Assembly (NCBI GenBank): GCA_046351135.1
Contig: JAXLZA010000018.1
Coordinates: 26,123-90,122 of the forward strand
Source of the DNA: UBA4427 sp046351135
GTDB taxonomy: Bacteria > Myxococcota_A > UBA9160 > UBA4427
Reading direction: 5' to 3'
Length of the DNA stretch: 64,000 nucleotides
Shown here: positions 40,101-48,700 of the stretch, one piece after another
How positions within the stretch are numbered: the stretch's first letter is position 1
Layout: each line of letters opens with the position of its first letter
The notes under the pieces: model-generated
What the model saw: only the letters and a program-made list of their open reading frames with translations
Database searches by the model: none
Told to the model about the DNA's origin: nothing
Made by a program: the position numbers and the translations under genes

Positions 40101-40699
40101 GGTGTGCGATCGACCTCGACGAGGCGACGCCGCTGCCCGCGCGCTTCGAGCTCGAGCTCGGCCTCGAGAAGAGCCTCCGCCTCGGGGCGGAGCTCGTGTA
40201 CCAGGAGCGCCGCGGTCGCCGGACCCGCATCGGCCTGCGCTTCGTCGATCGCGACGAGGCCACCACCCACGCGCTGCTGCTCGGGATCTTCGCCGACCCG
40301 AAGACCTGGCACGACGCCCACGCGAACGAGGCCCGCAGCTACGTCGGGGCGGCCTTCGCGTTCTTCGCCGCGCTCGCGGGCTATTTCCGCGCGCTCCGGC
40401 CCGCGCGCCGGAAGCATCCCCGCCGCCTCGTGCTCCAGCGGGCGCGCGTGCGGATCGGCGGTCTCGAGCGGCGGGCCTGGCTGCGCGACGGCTCACCGCG
40501 GGGCCTCGGCCTGCTGGTCCGCGGTACGCCGCCGCAGACCGAGGGGCGCTGGCGGATCGGTGGGGCGGGGCGCGAGGCGCGCTTCGCGCGGACGGTCTAC
40601 GTCCGGCGGTGGGCGCGATTGTTCTGGCGCGTCGGGATCGAGTTCGTCCCGGCGCCTGCGGATCCGGGCATGGGAGTGGACGAGCTTGCGATCTCTTGA
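37196..40699 (+). CDS. bcsA: GH8 glucanase - BcsA-type cellulose synthase - double PilZ fusion
   Basis: A 1167-residue polypeptide joining parts that are normally separate. (1) A signal with lipobox VAGC (Cys34). (2) A GH8 domain, about 45-400, matching BcsZ endoglucanases: TTSEGQSY with Glu89, and TDADTD at 141-146. (3) Transmembrane segments from about 417. (4) A family-2 processive synthase: Asp552/Asp553, DTD at 599-601, TED with Asp695, and the QRRRW motif at 731-735. (5) A PilZ domain near 930-1010 with R932-x3-R936 and DVGIGG. (6) A second PilZ-like domain, R1072-x3-R1076 and D1098-x-S-x-x-G1103. PilZ domains bind c-di-GMP and would switch the synthase on. The glucanase would face the periplasm. 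BcsC-like follows; BcsB is not in the window. Confidence 0.88.
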   Translation: MGSRDGGTVIRDGSIGRRALGLGLVAVLVLVAGCTRPVVVDPQAPANPRIERLDALTALWSYYRFHYIGSGAEHGRVISLDEDRITTSEGQSYALLRSVWGDDRETFDAVWSWTKKHLQQRGDALFSWKWKGRVLDRNAATDADTDIALALLLASRRFEEPAFEAEARKIVRDIWDQEILVVGGKCYLTAGDWSKRERVPVLHVGYFAPYAYREFAKLDREHDWGCVARTAYDVLRLIFVEKDLDFPPERVYFDRKNEIVRLEHPKTLAIGDFGYDVFPIYWRMATDWRWSWRMEGALRERMLGPLREAYLRDGGRLFDRYRPDGTPKSKFEALPLYATLHALADVVDPEFAERLREEKLVPLWKKALVGRDTPYYLHNWLAFDETLSLGLARTFDEKLGFLLPFDGRAFQASFPKRPFLACLVLFPLVLLARGTRFEPPLRFAFLAAAFAVCGLYLVWRGQNSLNFIEPAGPFISGSLWLAELYCFVSVVLLVVQTGFGGRPVPERPEAPGFAPSVDVMIPIFKEPLEILERTLVAARAMRYPNLRVHVLDDGHREEVRVLAERLGARYIQGPRQHAKAGNLNHAIARTEGELLVIFDTDHVPTTDFLEATVPCFVDPQMGFVQTPHHFRNPDVFQHAFRANGRIPNEQDMFNHGIQSQRDRWGGAFFVGSGAVFRRKALESVGGFKLLSITEDIHTSQYVHAAGWKSVFVDRDVAVGLSAENLASYIVQRRRWMLGCLQIFFRDNPLFCRGLSLRQRVGYFASLYHFFYPIPRLVFWVTPLYYLLFHLHPILSDVAVLTAMLIPYLVVLPMISAVLIPGWSRPFWGSFYESAVSAPLARSIFDLLLPKSLGFQVTPKGITSQTHRFDWQSARWTLVLAGVMVFAMAKGAFELAQFGVERDAYVFNLGWSGLNLLFLLGGLMVAWERPQRREEERVPRAFPVRLFVAGSAGDASPTVSARTVDVGIGGCAIDLDEATPLPARFELELGLEKSLRLGAELVYQERRGRRTRIGLRFVDRDEATTHALLLGIFADPKTWHDAHANEARSYVGAAFAFFAALAGYFRALRPARRKHPRRLVLQRARVRIGGLERRAWLRDGSPRGLGLLVRGTPPQTEGRWRIGGAGREARFARTVYVRRWARLFWRVGIEFVPAPADPGMGVDELAIS

Positions 40700-40700
40700 C

Positions 40701-42830
40701 GTGCGGAAGGGGCTGGTCCTGATCCTCGCCCTGGTCTTCGGGGCGACGACGGTGATGGCGGCGGAGAGCGAAACCCCCGCCTCGGGGACGGAGTGGTGGT
40801 ACGTGCTGCGCGCGCGGGCCAACATGAAGATCGGGAACTATCGCGCGGCGATCGAGTCGTACGAGAAGGCGGCCGAGCTCAATCCCGACAACCGCGAGGC
40901 GCTGAAGCAGCTCGGCGTCGCGAACGAGAAGCAGGGGCTCACGACGAAGGCGATCGAGGCCTACGATCGCTATCTGGCGCGCTTCGACGACGATCCGGAC
41001 GTCGCCTTCAAGCAGGCCGACATCCTCGGCTGGGAGCGCTATGCCTACCGCCGGGCCGACGCGATCCGCTACTACCGGATGGGGCTCGCGAAGCGCGAGG
41101 ACCTCGAGCGGCGCCACAAGCTCGCCCGCCTGCTGGCCCAGGACCGCTCGCAGCTCGCGCCGGCCCTCGCCGAGTATCGCAAGCTCCTGGCCGCCCGCCC
41201 CGGCGAGGCGAAGTGGCGCGCGGAGTACCGGGAGCTGCTGCTCTGGGATCCGAGCCATCTCGACGAAGCGATCGCCGAGTACCGCAAGCTCGAGAAGGAG
41301 CGCCCCGGCGACTTCGAGGTCGAGCGGCGGCTCGCCGAGCTGATCGCGCGCAAGGATCCGAAGAGCGACGAGGCCGAGCGCCGCTATGCCGCGCTCGTGG
41401 CGCGGCGTCCGGACGACGCGAAGCTCCGGCTGATCCACGCCGAGCTCCTCGGGGCGGATCCGCGCAAGCGCGACCGCGCGATCGAGGCCTATCGCGAGGC
41501 CCTCGATCGCAACCCCCGCTACGACGTCCGCGAGACCTACGCCGACCTGCTCTCGTCGGACCCGGGGCGGCGGGCCGAGGCCGTGATGCAGTACGGCGTG
41601 CTGCTGCGCGAGAAGCCGGCGGACGCCGGCGTGCGGCTCAAGCTCGCACGCCTGCTCGCGGCGAAGCGCCAGGACACGCGGGCGGCGATCGGCGAGTACG
41701 ACGCGGTGCTCGCGCGCGATCCCGAGAACGTGGAGGCCCACGAGGGCCTCGCCCAGGCCTGGGCCTGGCTCGGGGATCGCGACCAGGCCCTCCACCACTC
41801 GAACCTCGCGCTGCGCTACGGCGCGGCGGCGCAGAAGAGCGCGCGGCTCCGCGGCGATCTGCTCGAGGGGCGCGAGCGGTCGGCCGGTCCGATCGCGCGG
41901 GGGCTCGTGCAGGAGGGCGGGTCGAAGACCGAGCTGCGCGGCGTCGTGGTCGGTGCCCGCGGACGCGGCGACGTGACGCCCTTCCTGACCCTCGGCGGAG
42001 AGGTGGGCTTCGAGGACTATTTCCGATCGGGCAGCGGGGGCCAGTCGGGCAACAACCAGGCGGCGGGCTACCTCGAGATCGACGGCGAGTACCGTCTCGA
42101 TCCCCAACGCCGCATCCAGGCGGGGCTCGGCTATCACTCGCTGACCCAGAGCGCGCGTGACGTGCTGGGCCGCGTCGCCTACGAGAGCGATGGCGAGCGA
42201 TTCGACTGGCGGGTCGGCTTCGAACGGAAGCTCCGCTTCGACTCGTTCGCCGCGCTGGCCGGCGACTCGGTCGCGGGCCAGTCGATCGGTGCGGCCCGGG
42301 AGAATCGCTTCTCCGCGCGGCTCGGGCGCGAGGGCGAGCGGGTCGTCGCCTCGATCGAGCCCTACGCGGGCTGGGTCGACGCCCGGGGCATCGACGCGAA
42401 TCCCTTCGTCGGGATCCGGGGCGACGTGCGCGGAAAGCTCGGCGAGCTCGGCATCGTCGAGTTCTGGCCCTACTACCGGGCCAACGTCTTCCATTACGAG
42501 AACGACGCCTTCGGCGTCGATCCGGCGGTCTCGACGCCGGACGCCGGGGGCTACTTCAGCCCGCAGTTCTACGCCGAGCAGGTCCCGGGCCTGCGCATGG
42601 AGGGCCATTGGGGGAAGGCCCACGAGTTCACCCTCGAAGGCGGCCCCGCGGCCCAGTTCGTGAACGAGTCCCACGGCACGATGCGCTTCGAGCTCGGGGG
42701 CCACGCACGGCTCGCCTACGTGCTCGCCCTGCGCGAGTCGATCGACTGGACCCTCGACCTGAGCTTCACCCGCATCGGCGACGTCTACACCCGCGGCGAG
42801 GCGACGACGAGCCTGAACTTCCGCTTCTGA
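40701..42830 (+). CDS. bcsC: BcsC-like TPR protein with outer-membrane beta-barrel
   Basis: About 709 residues. GTG 40701 gives a clean signal peptide (RKGLVLILALVFGATTVMAA); a TTG at 40686 is possible. The N-terminal 400 residues are TPR-like helices (NYRAAIESYEKAAELNPDNR and several EYRKL repeats). The C-terminal 300 residues are beta-strand rich with aromatic girdles and end in FRF, like the BcsC export porin. It is shorter than enterobacterial BcsC. It starts one base after the synthase stop, so the two are co-translated and the protein most likely exports the same glucan. Confidence 0.8.
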   Translation: MRKGLVLILALVFGATTVMAAESETPASGTEWWYVLRARANMKIGNYRAAIESYEKAAELNPDNREALKQLGVANEKQGLTTKAIEAYDRYLARFDDDPDVAFKQADILGWERYAYRRADAIRYYRMGLAKREDLERRHKLARLLAQDRSQLAPALAEYRKLLAARPGEAKWRAEYRELLLWDPSHLDEAIAEYRKLEKERPGDFEVERRLAELIARKDPKSDEAERRYAALVARRPDDAKLRLIHAELLGADPRKRDRAIEAYREALDRNPRYDVRETYADLLSSDPGRRAEAVMQYGVLLREKPADAGVRLKLARLLAAKRQDTRAAIGEYDAVLARDPENVEAHEGLAQAWAWLGDRDQALHHSNLALRYGAAAQKSARLRGDLLEGRERSAGPIARGLVQEGGSKTELRGVVVGARGRGDVTPFLTLGGEVGFEDYFRSGSGGQSGNNQAAGYLEIDGEYRLDPQRRIQAGLGYHSLTQSARDVLGRVAYESDGERFDWRVGFERKLRFDSFAALAGDSVAGQSIGAARENRFSARLGREGERVVASIEPYAGWVDARGIDANPFVGIRGDVRGKLGELGIVEFWPYYRANVFHYENDAFGVDPAVSTPDAGGYFSPQFYAEQVPGLRMEGHWGKAHEFTLEGGPAAQFVNESHGTMRFELGGHARLAYVLALRESIDWTLDLSFTRIGDVYTRGEATTSLNFRF

Positions 42831-42852
42831 GGCGGGGCCGCGCGGGCCTCCG

Positions 42853-43332
42853 CTAGGCCTTCCGGAAGCGCAGCAGCACCGACTCGCCTCCCTCCGTGGC
42901 CTCGAAGACGGGCGCGACGGGCATGCCGATCTCGATCTCGTCCTCGGTGACGCCGACGAGGGTCGACGGGATCCGGACGCCCTCGTCGAGCTCGATGATC
43001 GCGAGGAGCTGGGGCACCTCGTCGGCGAAGAACGGGGCCGTCGGCACGCGCGCGATCGTGTAGGTGTGGAGGCGGCCGGTGCCCGGGACGGTCTGCCAGG
43101 CGAGCTTCGGCGAGAGGCAGCGGGGGCAGTTCGAGCGCGGATGGAAGACCCAGGCGCGGCAGACCTCACAGCGCTGGATGCGGAGCTCGCCGCGGCGAAG
43201 CCCCTCCCAGAAGGGCGCGCTCGTCGGCGTCGCGACCGGCAGCGGCTTCGCGAGCGCCGGGCTCGTCCCCGGTGCGGGGGCGGAGCCTGCACGCGCGGTG
43301 CGATCGGGTTTCGACTGCTCTCGAGACGTCAT
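42853..43332 (-). CDS. DUF35-type Zn-ribbon/OB-fold protein
   Basis: A 159-residue acyl-CoA-associated protein. A rubredoxin-like ribbon CEVC...CPRC is followed by an OB fold (LHTYTIARVPTAPFFADEVP). In steroid and polyketide pathways such proteins pair with thiolase-like partners, for example the ChsH2/Ltp2 aldolase. Here it is 52 bases downstream of a thiolase-like gene on the same strand, so a complex is likely. No catalytic residue of its own is known. Confidence 0.85.
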   Translation of the reverse strand: MTSREQSKPDRTARAGSAPAPGTSPALAKPLPVATPTSAPFWEGLRRGELRIQRCEVCRAWVFHPRSNCPRCLSPKLAWQTVPGTGRLHTYTIARVPTAPFFADEVPQLLAIIELDEGVRIPSTLVGVTEDEIEIGMPVAPVFEATEGGESVLLRFRKA

Positions 43333-43384
43333 TCGGACTCCCCTCCCACGACCGCTCGCCTTCGCTCGGGCGCGCGCCGCCCCG

Positions 43385-44587
43385 TCATTCGCCGCGCAGG
43401 ATCAGGGCGGACTGCTCGCTCATCACGCCGCCCGTCCCCGAGACGTAGACCGTGTCGCAGCGCCCGAGCTGGCGCGCGCCGGCCGCATGGCGGAGCTGGC
43501 GGACGGCTTCGGTGACCTGGGACATGCCGCCGCCGGCGCCGGCCTGGCCGTAGGAGAGCTGGCCGCCGTGGGTGTTGAGCGGAAAGTCGCCGCGGTACGT
43601 GAGATCGTGGTCCCGGACGAAGGCGAGTCCTTCGCCCTTCCTGCAGAAGCCGGCGTCTTCGAGGGTCAGCAGGACGGTGATCGTGTAGCAGTCGTAGAGA
43701 CAGGCGAGGTCGATCTCGTCGCGTCGGACGCCCGCCATGCGGAAGGCGAGCTCGCTCGCCGGGCCCACGGGCGTCGCGAGCAGGTCCCGGGCATAGGCGG
43801 GGGACTTGATCGCGAGGTGCTCGCCGCATCCGACCACGCGGGCGGGGCGATGCGGCCAGCGCGGCTTGCGGTCCCGCCGGGCGACGACGACGGCGTGGCC
43901 GCCGTGGACGGGCATCACGATCTCGAGCAGGTGGAGCGGGTCGGCGATCCGCTTGCTGGCGAGCACGTCCTCGACCGTGATCGGCTGACCGTGGAAGACC
44001 GCGTCGGGATTCGCGCAGGCGTTGGTCCGCTGATCGACGGCGATCTTCGCCATCGCGCGTGGATCGTAGCCGTGGACCGCCGCATAACGCTTCGCGATCA
44101 GCGCGTAGCCCGCGTTCTGGGCGAGGTGGCCGTACGGGATCTCGAACTCGGCCTGGGGCGACCCGTACTCCGGCGAGGACGCGCCGTAGAACCAGCGGGG
44201 ATCGACGGTCCGCTCGCTCCCGGGTCGCAAAGGCGTCGGTCGCCCGGGGATCGCACAGACGACCACGTTCGCGAGCCCGAACTCGATCGCCGCCGCCGCG
44301 CGCCAGACCATCCCGACCGAATTCGCGCCGCCGAGGTCGACGAGCTCCGCGAAGTTCACGGCGAAGCCGCAGTACTCGGCGACCGTCGCGGGCACGAAGT
44401 TCGACGACTCGCCGATCCGCGCGGTGACGAGCCCGTCGACCTCCGCGGCCTCGAGCCCGGCGTCCTCGAGGGCGAGCCGCGCGAGCTCCGCGTACTGCTC
44501 GATCGTGAAGCGGGGCTCGCCCGCGTACTTGCGCTCGGGCTTCCAGTCGGCGATGCCGACGATCGCGGCGTTTCCGGCGAGTCCCAT
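43385..44587 (-). CDS. non-decarboxylative thiolase-like / lipid-transfer-type protein
   Basis: A 400-residue SCP-x/thiolase-fold protein. It has the GIADWKPERKYAG start, VDGLVTARIGESS, the loop NTHGGQLSYGQAGAGGGMS and the C-terminal DTVYVSGTGGVMSEQSALIL of the thiolase fold. The usual N-terminal nucleophile Cys is not obvious, as in Ltp2-type retro-aldolases. With the DUF35 protein it may cleave a side chain or transfer acyl-CoA; the assignment to steroids is inferred. ATG 44587 has AGGAG upstream. An upstream frame to 44716 is Arg-rich and unlikely. Confidence 0.82.
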   Translation of the reverse strand: MGLAGNAAIVGIADWKPERKYAGEPRFTIEQYAELARLALEDAGLEAAEVDGLVTARIGESSNFVPATVAEYCGFAVNFAELVDLGGANSVGMVWRAAAAIEFGLANVVVCAIPGRPTPLRPGSERTVDPRWFYGASSPEYGSPQAEFEIPYGHLAQNAGYALIAKRYAAVHGYDPRAMAKIAVDQRTNACANPDAVFHGQPITVEDVLASKRIADPLHLLEIVMPVHGGHAVVVARRDRKPRWPHRPARVVGCGEHLAIKSPAYARDLLATPVGPASELAFRMAGVRRDEIDLACLYDCYTITVLLTLEDAGFCRKGEGLAFVRDHDLTYRGDFPLNTHGGQLSYGQAGAGGGMSQVTEAVRQLRHAAGARQLGRCDTVYVSGTGGVMSEQSALILRGE

Positions 44588-44770
44588 GAGCGAGCGGGCT
44601 CCTGCATTCGGTCGGGGCCGCAGGAATCGGCCCGCCGTGATCACGATAGGCGAGGGGCCCGTCCTTCGCGCAGGGCCTCGGCGCAGCCGATTGGTGCAGC
44701 GCGGCGCGCGCCGCACGCGCGTGGGGCGCGGTGCACCGCGCGTGGGGCGGAGTGTCCCGCGCCGGCCGTC

Positions 44771-45802
44771 TCAGGCCGAGGGATCGACGAGCACCTTCAC
44801 GTCCCGCGCGCCGCCGGCGGCGAGCTCGGCCATCGCGTCGGCGAGGCGCGAGAGACCGACGGTCCGCGTGTGGAGGGGCTCCGCGCGGACGCGGCCGTCG
44901 GCGAGCATCTCGACGACGGGGGCGAAGTCGCGCTGCTCGTAGGCGATCGAGCAGCGGACCGTGATCTCCTTCATCAGCCAGAGGCCCGGCCGGATGGTCG
45001 CGTCCTTGTCGGAGAGCCCGATCAGCGTCACGGCGCCGCCGCGTCGCGCGAGGTCGACCGCCGACTGGATCGTCTCCGGCCGCCCCGCACACTCGACGAT
45101 CGCGTCCGCGCCGAGCCCGCCCGTCGCGTCCGCGACGAGCTCCGCGACCTCGCCCGGCCTGCAGGTCACCGTCGCCCCCAGCGCGCGGGCGAGCGCCGCC
45201 CGCTCGGGCGAAGGCTCGACGACCACGACCTCCCGCGCGCCCGCATGCCGGACCCACTGCAGCGCGAAGAGCCCGATCGGCCCCGCGCCCTGGACGACCA
45301 CGAAGTCCCCGAGCCGGATCCGCCCGAGGCGCACGCCGTGATGGGCGACGGTCGCCGGCTCGATCATGGCGGCCGCGGCGTCGCTGATCGCGTCGGGGAC
45401 GCGCACCAGGCGCGACGCGCTCGCCGCGATCCGCGGCGCGAAGGCGCCGTGCCGCGAGCCGCGGGGATCGCCGCCGCCCAGGGACATCATCGCCGGGGTG
45501 CACCACGCGCCGTGGCCGGCCCGGCACTCCACGCATCCGCCGCAGGGCGGCAGGATGCCGACGCTGACGCGATCGCCGGGCGCGAGGCTCGCGACGTCGT
45601 CGGCGACGTCGCGGACGCGGCCCATCCACTCGTGGCCGCACAGCCCGGGCGGATAGGGGTCGCCCGACTGGAAGGCGTGGACGTCGGTCCCGCAGATGCC
45701 GCAGTAGGCGACGTCGACGATCGCGCCGCCGGCGACGAGCGCGGGCTCGGGGAACTCGCGCGGCTCGACCCGACCCGGACCGGTGATGAGGGAGGCGTGC
45801 AC
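44771..45802 (-). CDS. zinc-dependent medium-chain alcohol dehydrogenase
   Basis: A 343-residue MDR enzyme. The catalytic zinc site is CGICGTDVH with GHEWMG, and the structural zinc has four Cys (CGGCVECRAGHGAWC). The dinucleotide-binding motif is VVQGAGPIGLFALQW. It oxidises an alcohol with NAD(P) in the family; its substrate is unknown. It precedes the thiolase-like gene on the minus strand and is divergent from the transporter. Confidence 0.88.
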   Translation of the reverse strand: MHASLITGPGRVEPREFPEPALVAGGAIVDVAYCGICGTDVHAFQSGDPYPPGLCGHEWMGRVRDVADDVASLAPGDRVSVGILPPCGGCVECRAGHGAWCTPAMMSLGGGDPRGSRHGAFAPRIAASASRLVRVPDAISDAAAAMIEPATVAHHGVRLGRIRLGDFVVVQGAGPIGLFALQWVRHAGAREVVVVEPSPERAALARALGATVTCRPGEVAELVADATGGLGADAIVECAGRPETIQSAVDLARRGGAVTLIGLSDKDATIRPGLWLMKEITVRCSIAYEQRDFAPVVEMLADGRVRAEPLHTRTVGLSRLADAMAELAAGGARDVKVLVDPSA

Positions 45803-45906
45803 GATCGGGATCTCCTGGCTCGGGGCTTCATGGACCGGTGGCGCGCCGGCTTCGTCTTCCGCGTCGCGTCCCGCCGCGGGGGCCTCGGGCGCGGACCGCG
45901 GCGACT

Positions 45907-47259
45907 ATGCTAGCGACTGAGACGAAGTCACGGGGCCGCGGCGACCGCGGAAGGGGGCGGATCCTGGATTCGAAGACCGCGGGCGGTGCGTCGGGCGGCA
46001 CGGGTCGCCCCCACTTCATCCTCTTCCTGCTGTCCTGCATGACGGCGCTCAACGTGATGGATCGCCAGCTTCTCTCGGTGCTGGTCGATCCGATCAAGAC
46101 CGAGTTCGGCGTCAGCGACCGCGCGATGGGCCTGCTGACGGGCACCGCCTTCGCGGTCCTCCACGGCACCGCCGGCATCCCCATCGGCCTCGCCGCCGAC
46201 CGCGGCGTGCGGCGGACGATCGTCGCCACCGGCCTCGCGATCTGGAGCCTGCTGACGTTCTGGACGGGCTTCGCGCGAAGCTACGCCGAGATCTTCGCGA
46301 TCCGGGTCGGCGTCGGCATCGGGGAGGCGGCGGGGGGCGCCCCGTCGCAGTCGCTGCTCGCGGACGTCTTTCCGCCCGAGCGCCGCGCGACGGCGCTCTC
46401 GATCCTCGCGATCGGAGGCCCGCTCGGATCGATCCTCGTCTTCGCCCTGGGCGGCTGGCTCGCCGACGCCTACGGCTGGCGCGTCGCCTTCATGGTCTTC
46501 GGGATGCCGGGCCTGCTGCTCGCGGCCCTGATCCGATTCACCGTCCCCGAGCCACCCCGCGGCGTCCACGACACCCACACGATTCCGTTCCGCGTGGGCC
46601 TGCGCTTCGTGTTCACCGTCGCGTCCGTCCGCTCGGTGCTCTTCGCGTCGGGCCTCCACGCCGTCGCCGTCTACGCCGTGCTCGGCTGGAGCGTCCCCTA
46701 TCTGACCCGGGTCCACGGCATCTCGACGGCGGAGGCCGGAGCGCGGCTGGCCCTCGCCTCCGGGCTGCTCTCCGCGCTGGGCACGCTGGTGGGCGGGGCG
46801 CTCGCCGATCGGCTGGCGCAAAGAGATCGACGCTGGCTCGTCTGGCAGCCGGCGCTCGCGCTCGTCTGCGCCTTTCCCTTCGCCGCGGGCTTCCTGCTCG
46901 CGGGCTCGGCCTCGGCGGCGATGTGGCTCCTCGCGCCGGTCTCGGTGCTGACGGGGAGCTGCCTCGGTCCGTTCTACAGCGTCGTCCAGACGGTGGTCCC
47001 GCCGCGCATGCGGGCGCTCTCGGCGGCCCTCGTGATCACGAGCAACACGATCCTCGGCCTCGGCATCGCGCCGCCCTGCATCGGCTGGCTCAACGACCTC
47101 GGGGCGCCGCGCTTCGGTGCCGAGTCGATCCGCTATTCGCTGCTCGTCGCGATGAGCGCGATGCTCGTCTCCGCCGGCTTCCTCGGCTGGGCCGGCCGCT
47201 CGCTCGAGCGGGACCAGCAGCGGACGCGGGTTGACGGTCGCGACGCGGCGGGTGGATAA
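45907..47259 (+). CDS. MFS transporter
   Basis: About 450 residues with 12 membrane helices. The MFS motif A between helices 2 and 3 is AADRGVRRTIVATGLAIWS, and AFAVLHGTAGIPIGLA precedes it. It resembles hexuronate/aromatic-acid-type permeases, but the solute is unknown. ATG 45907 was chosen; an upstream frame to 45838 is Arg-rich. The gene is divergent from the dehydrogenase and 7 bases upstream of the amidohydrolase, suggesting an uptake role for the catabolic island. Confidence 0.85.
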   Translation: MLATETKSRGRGDRGRGRILDSKTAGGASGGTGRPHFILFLLSCMTALNVMDRQLLSVLVDPIKTEFGVSDRAMGLLTGTAFAVLHGTAGIPIGLAADRGVRRTIVATGLAIWSLLTFWTGFARSYAEIFAIRVGVGIGEAAGGAPSQSLLADVFPPERRATALSILAIGGPLGSILVFALGGWLADAYGWRVAFMVFGMPGLLLAALIRFTVPEPPRGVHDTHTIPFRVGLRFVFTVASVRSVLFASGLHAVAVYAVLGWSVPYLTRVHGISTAEAGARLALASGLLSALGTLVGGALADRLAQRDRRWLVWQPALALVCAFPFAAGFLLAGSASAAMWLLAPVSVLTGSCLGPFYSVVQTVVPPRMRALSAALVITSNTILGLGIAPPCIGWLNDLGAPRFGAESIRYSLLVAMSAMLVSAGFLGWAGRSLERDQQRTRVDGRDAAGG

Positions 47260-47266
47260 TGGTCGC

Positions 47267-48700
47267 ATGGCACCCGAATCTCCCGGCGCCCGCGCGCGGG
47301 CCGCGCTCGGTCATCCCGTCGTCGACGCCGACGGACACTCCCAGGAATACGTTCCGGCGATCGACGCCTATCTGCGCAAGCAGGGCATCGACGTCGGCGT
47401 CCACGACCTGATCGCGGGCCTGCTCGGCCCCGACGCCCATCGCTGGGCGTCGCTCACGCCGCGGGAGCGGGCGCGCACGCGCGCGCTGCGTTCGCCCTGG
47501 TGGGCGATGCCGACGAAGAACACCCTCGACTTCGCGACGGCGACGATCCCGGGGCTGCTCGAGAGCCGGATGGACGAGCTCGGGATCGACTTCGGCGTCG
47601 TCTATCCGACGCTCGCCCTCGGCTTCCCGAGCATCCAGAACGACGAGCTCCGGCTCGCCGCCTGCCGCGCGCTCAACGCCTATCACGCCGACCTCTACGC
47701 CGAGCACCGCCGCCGCATCACCCCCGTCGCCCTGATCCCGATGCACACGCCCGAGGAGGCGATCGACGCCCTCGAGCACGCGGTGGGCGAGCTCTCCCTG
47801 CGCGCCGTCATGATCGCCTCGTACGTGAGCCGGCCGATCGAGGCGGTCGCGGAGCGGGCGCCCGAGCTCGCGCCCTGGGCCCAGTGGCTCGACTTCTACG
47901 GCCTCGACAGCGCCCACGACTACGATCCGTTCTGGCGTCGCTGCGAGGAGCTCGGCGTCTCGCTCGCGACCCACGGCTCCGGGATGGGCTGGGGCAGCCG
48001 CCGTTCGATCTCGAACTACATGTTCAATCAGATCGGCCACTTCGCGGCGGCCGGCGAGGGGCTCGCCAAATCGCTCTTCATGGGCGGCGTCACGCGCCGC
48101 TTCCCGAAGCTGCGCTTCGCCTTCCTCGAGGGCGGCGTCGCGTGGGCGTGTACGCTGCTCGCCGATCAGCTCTCCCACTGGCGCAAGCGCAACCCGGCGA
48201 TGCTCGCGAACTACGATCCCGCGGCGCTCGATCGCGCGGGGCTCGACGCGCTCTTCGCGCGGCACGCCGGTGCGCGAGGCTGGCGCACCGAGGGGACCGG
48301 CTGGGTCATGCGCGGTGCCGGATCGGCGCCGGTCGACGACTGGGCGGCCCTCGAGGCGACGAGCGAGGCCGATCTCGTCGAGCTCTTCGTGCCGCGCTTC
48401 TTCTTCGGCTGCGAGGCCGACGATCCGATGACCCGCACCGCCTTCGACGACCGGATCCTCCCGTTCGGGGCGCGGCTGGGGGCGATGCTCGGCTCCGACA
48501 TCGGCCACTGGGACGTCCCCGACATGCGCGAGGTCGTGGGCGAGCTGCTCGAGCCGATCGAGAAGGGCTGGCTCTCGCCCCAGGACCTGCGCGCCTTCGC
48601 CTTCGAGAATCCGGTGCGCTTCTACACGGACACGAATCCCCGCTTCTTCGAGGGGACCGCGGTGGAGGGCGAGGTCCGCCGGCTCCTCGCGACGGCGTGA
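47267..48700 (+). CDS. metal-dependent amidohydrolase (PF04909 type)
   Basis: 477 residues of the amidohydrolase-2 family, which includes decarboxylases and C-C hydrolases of aromatic and steroid metabolism. Metal-binding blocks are VVDADGHSQEY near the start, LATHGSGMG, FLEGGVAWA and the C-terminal GSDIGHWDVPD. It probably decarboxylates or hydrolyses a cyclic acid; the exact reaction cannot be read. It ends in a GTGA overlap with the next gene. Confidence 0.85.
   Translation: MAPESPGARARAALGHPVVDADGHSQEYVPAIDAYLRKQGIDVGVHDLIAGLLGPDAHRWASLTPRERARTRALRSPWWAMPTKNTLDFATATIPGLLESRMDELGIDFGVVYPTLALGFPSIQNDELRLAACRALNAYHADLYAEHRRRITPVALIPMHTPEEAIDALEHAVGELSLRAVMIASYVSRPIEAVAERAPELAPWAQWLDFYGLDSAHDYDPFWRRCEELGVSLATHGSGMGWGSRRSISNYMFNQIGHFAAAGEGLAKSLFMGGVTRRFPKLRFAFLEGGVAWACTLLADQLSHWRKRNPAMLANYDPAALDRAGLDALFARHAGARGWRTEGTGWVMRGAGSAPVDDWAALEATSEADLVELFVPRFFFGCEADDPMTRTAFDDRILPFGARLGAMLGSDIGHWDVPDMREVVGELLEPIEKGWLSPQDLRAFAFENPVRFYTDTNPRFFEGTAVEGEVRRLLATA

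Noticed and set aside
44600..44770. Repeated CGCGTGGGGCG words between the thiolase-like and dehydrogenase genes
   Set aside because: Two imperfect copies in very GC-rich DNA; no array structure or periodic spacing.
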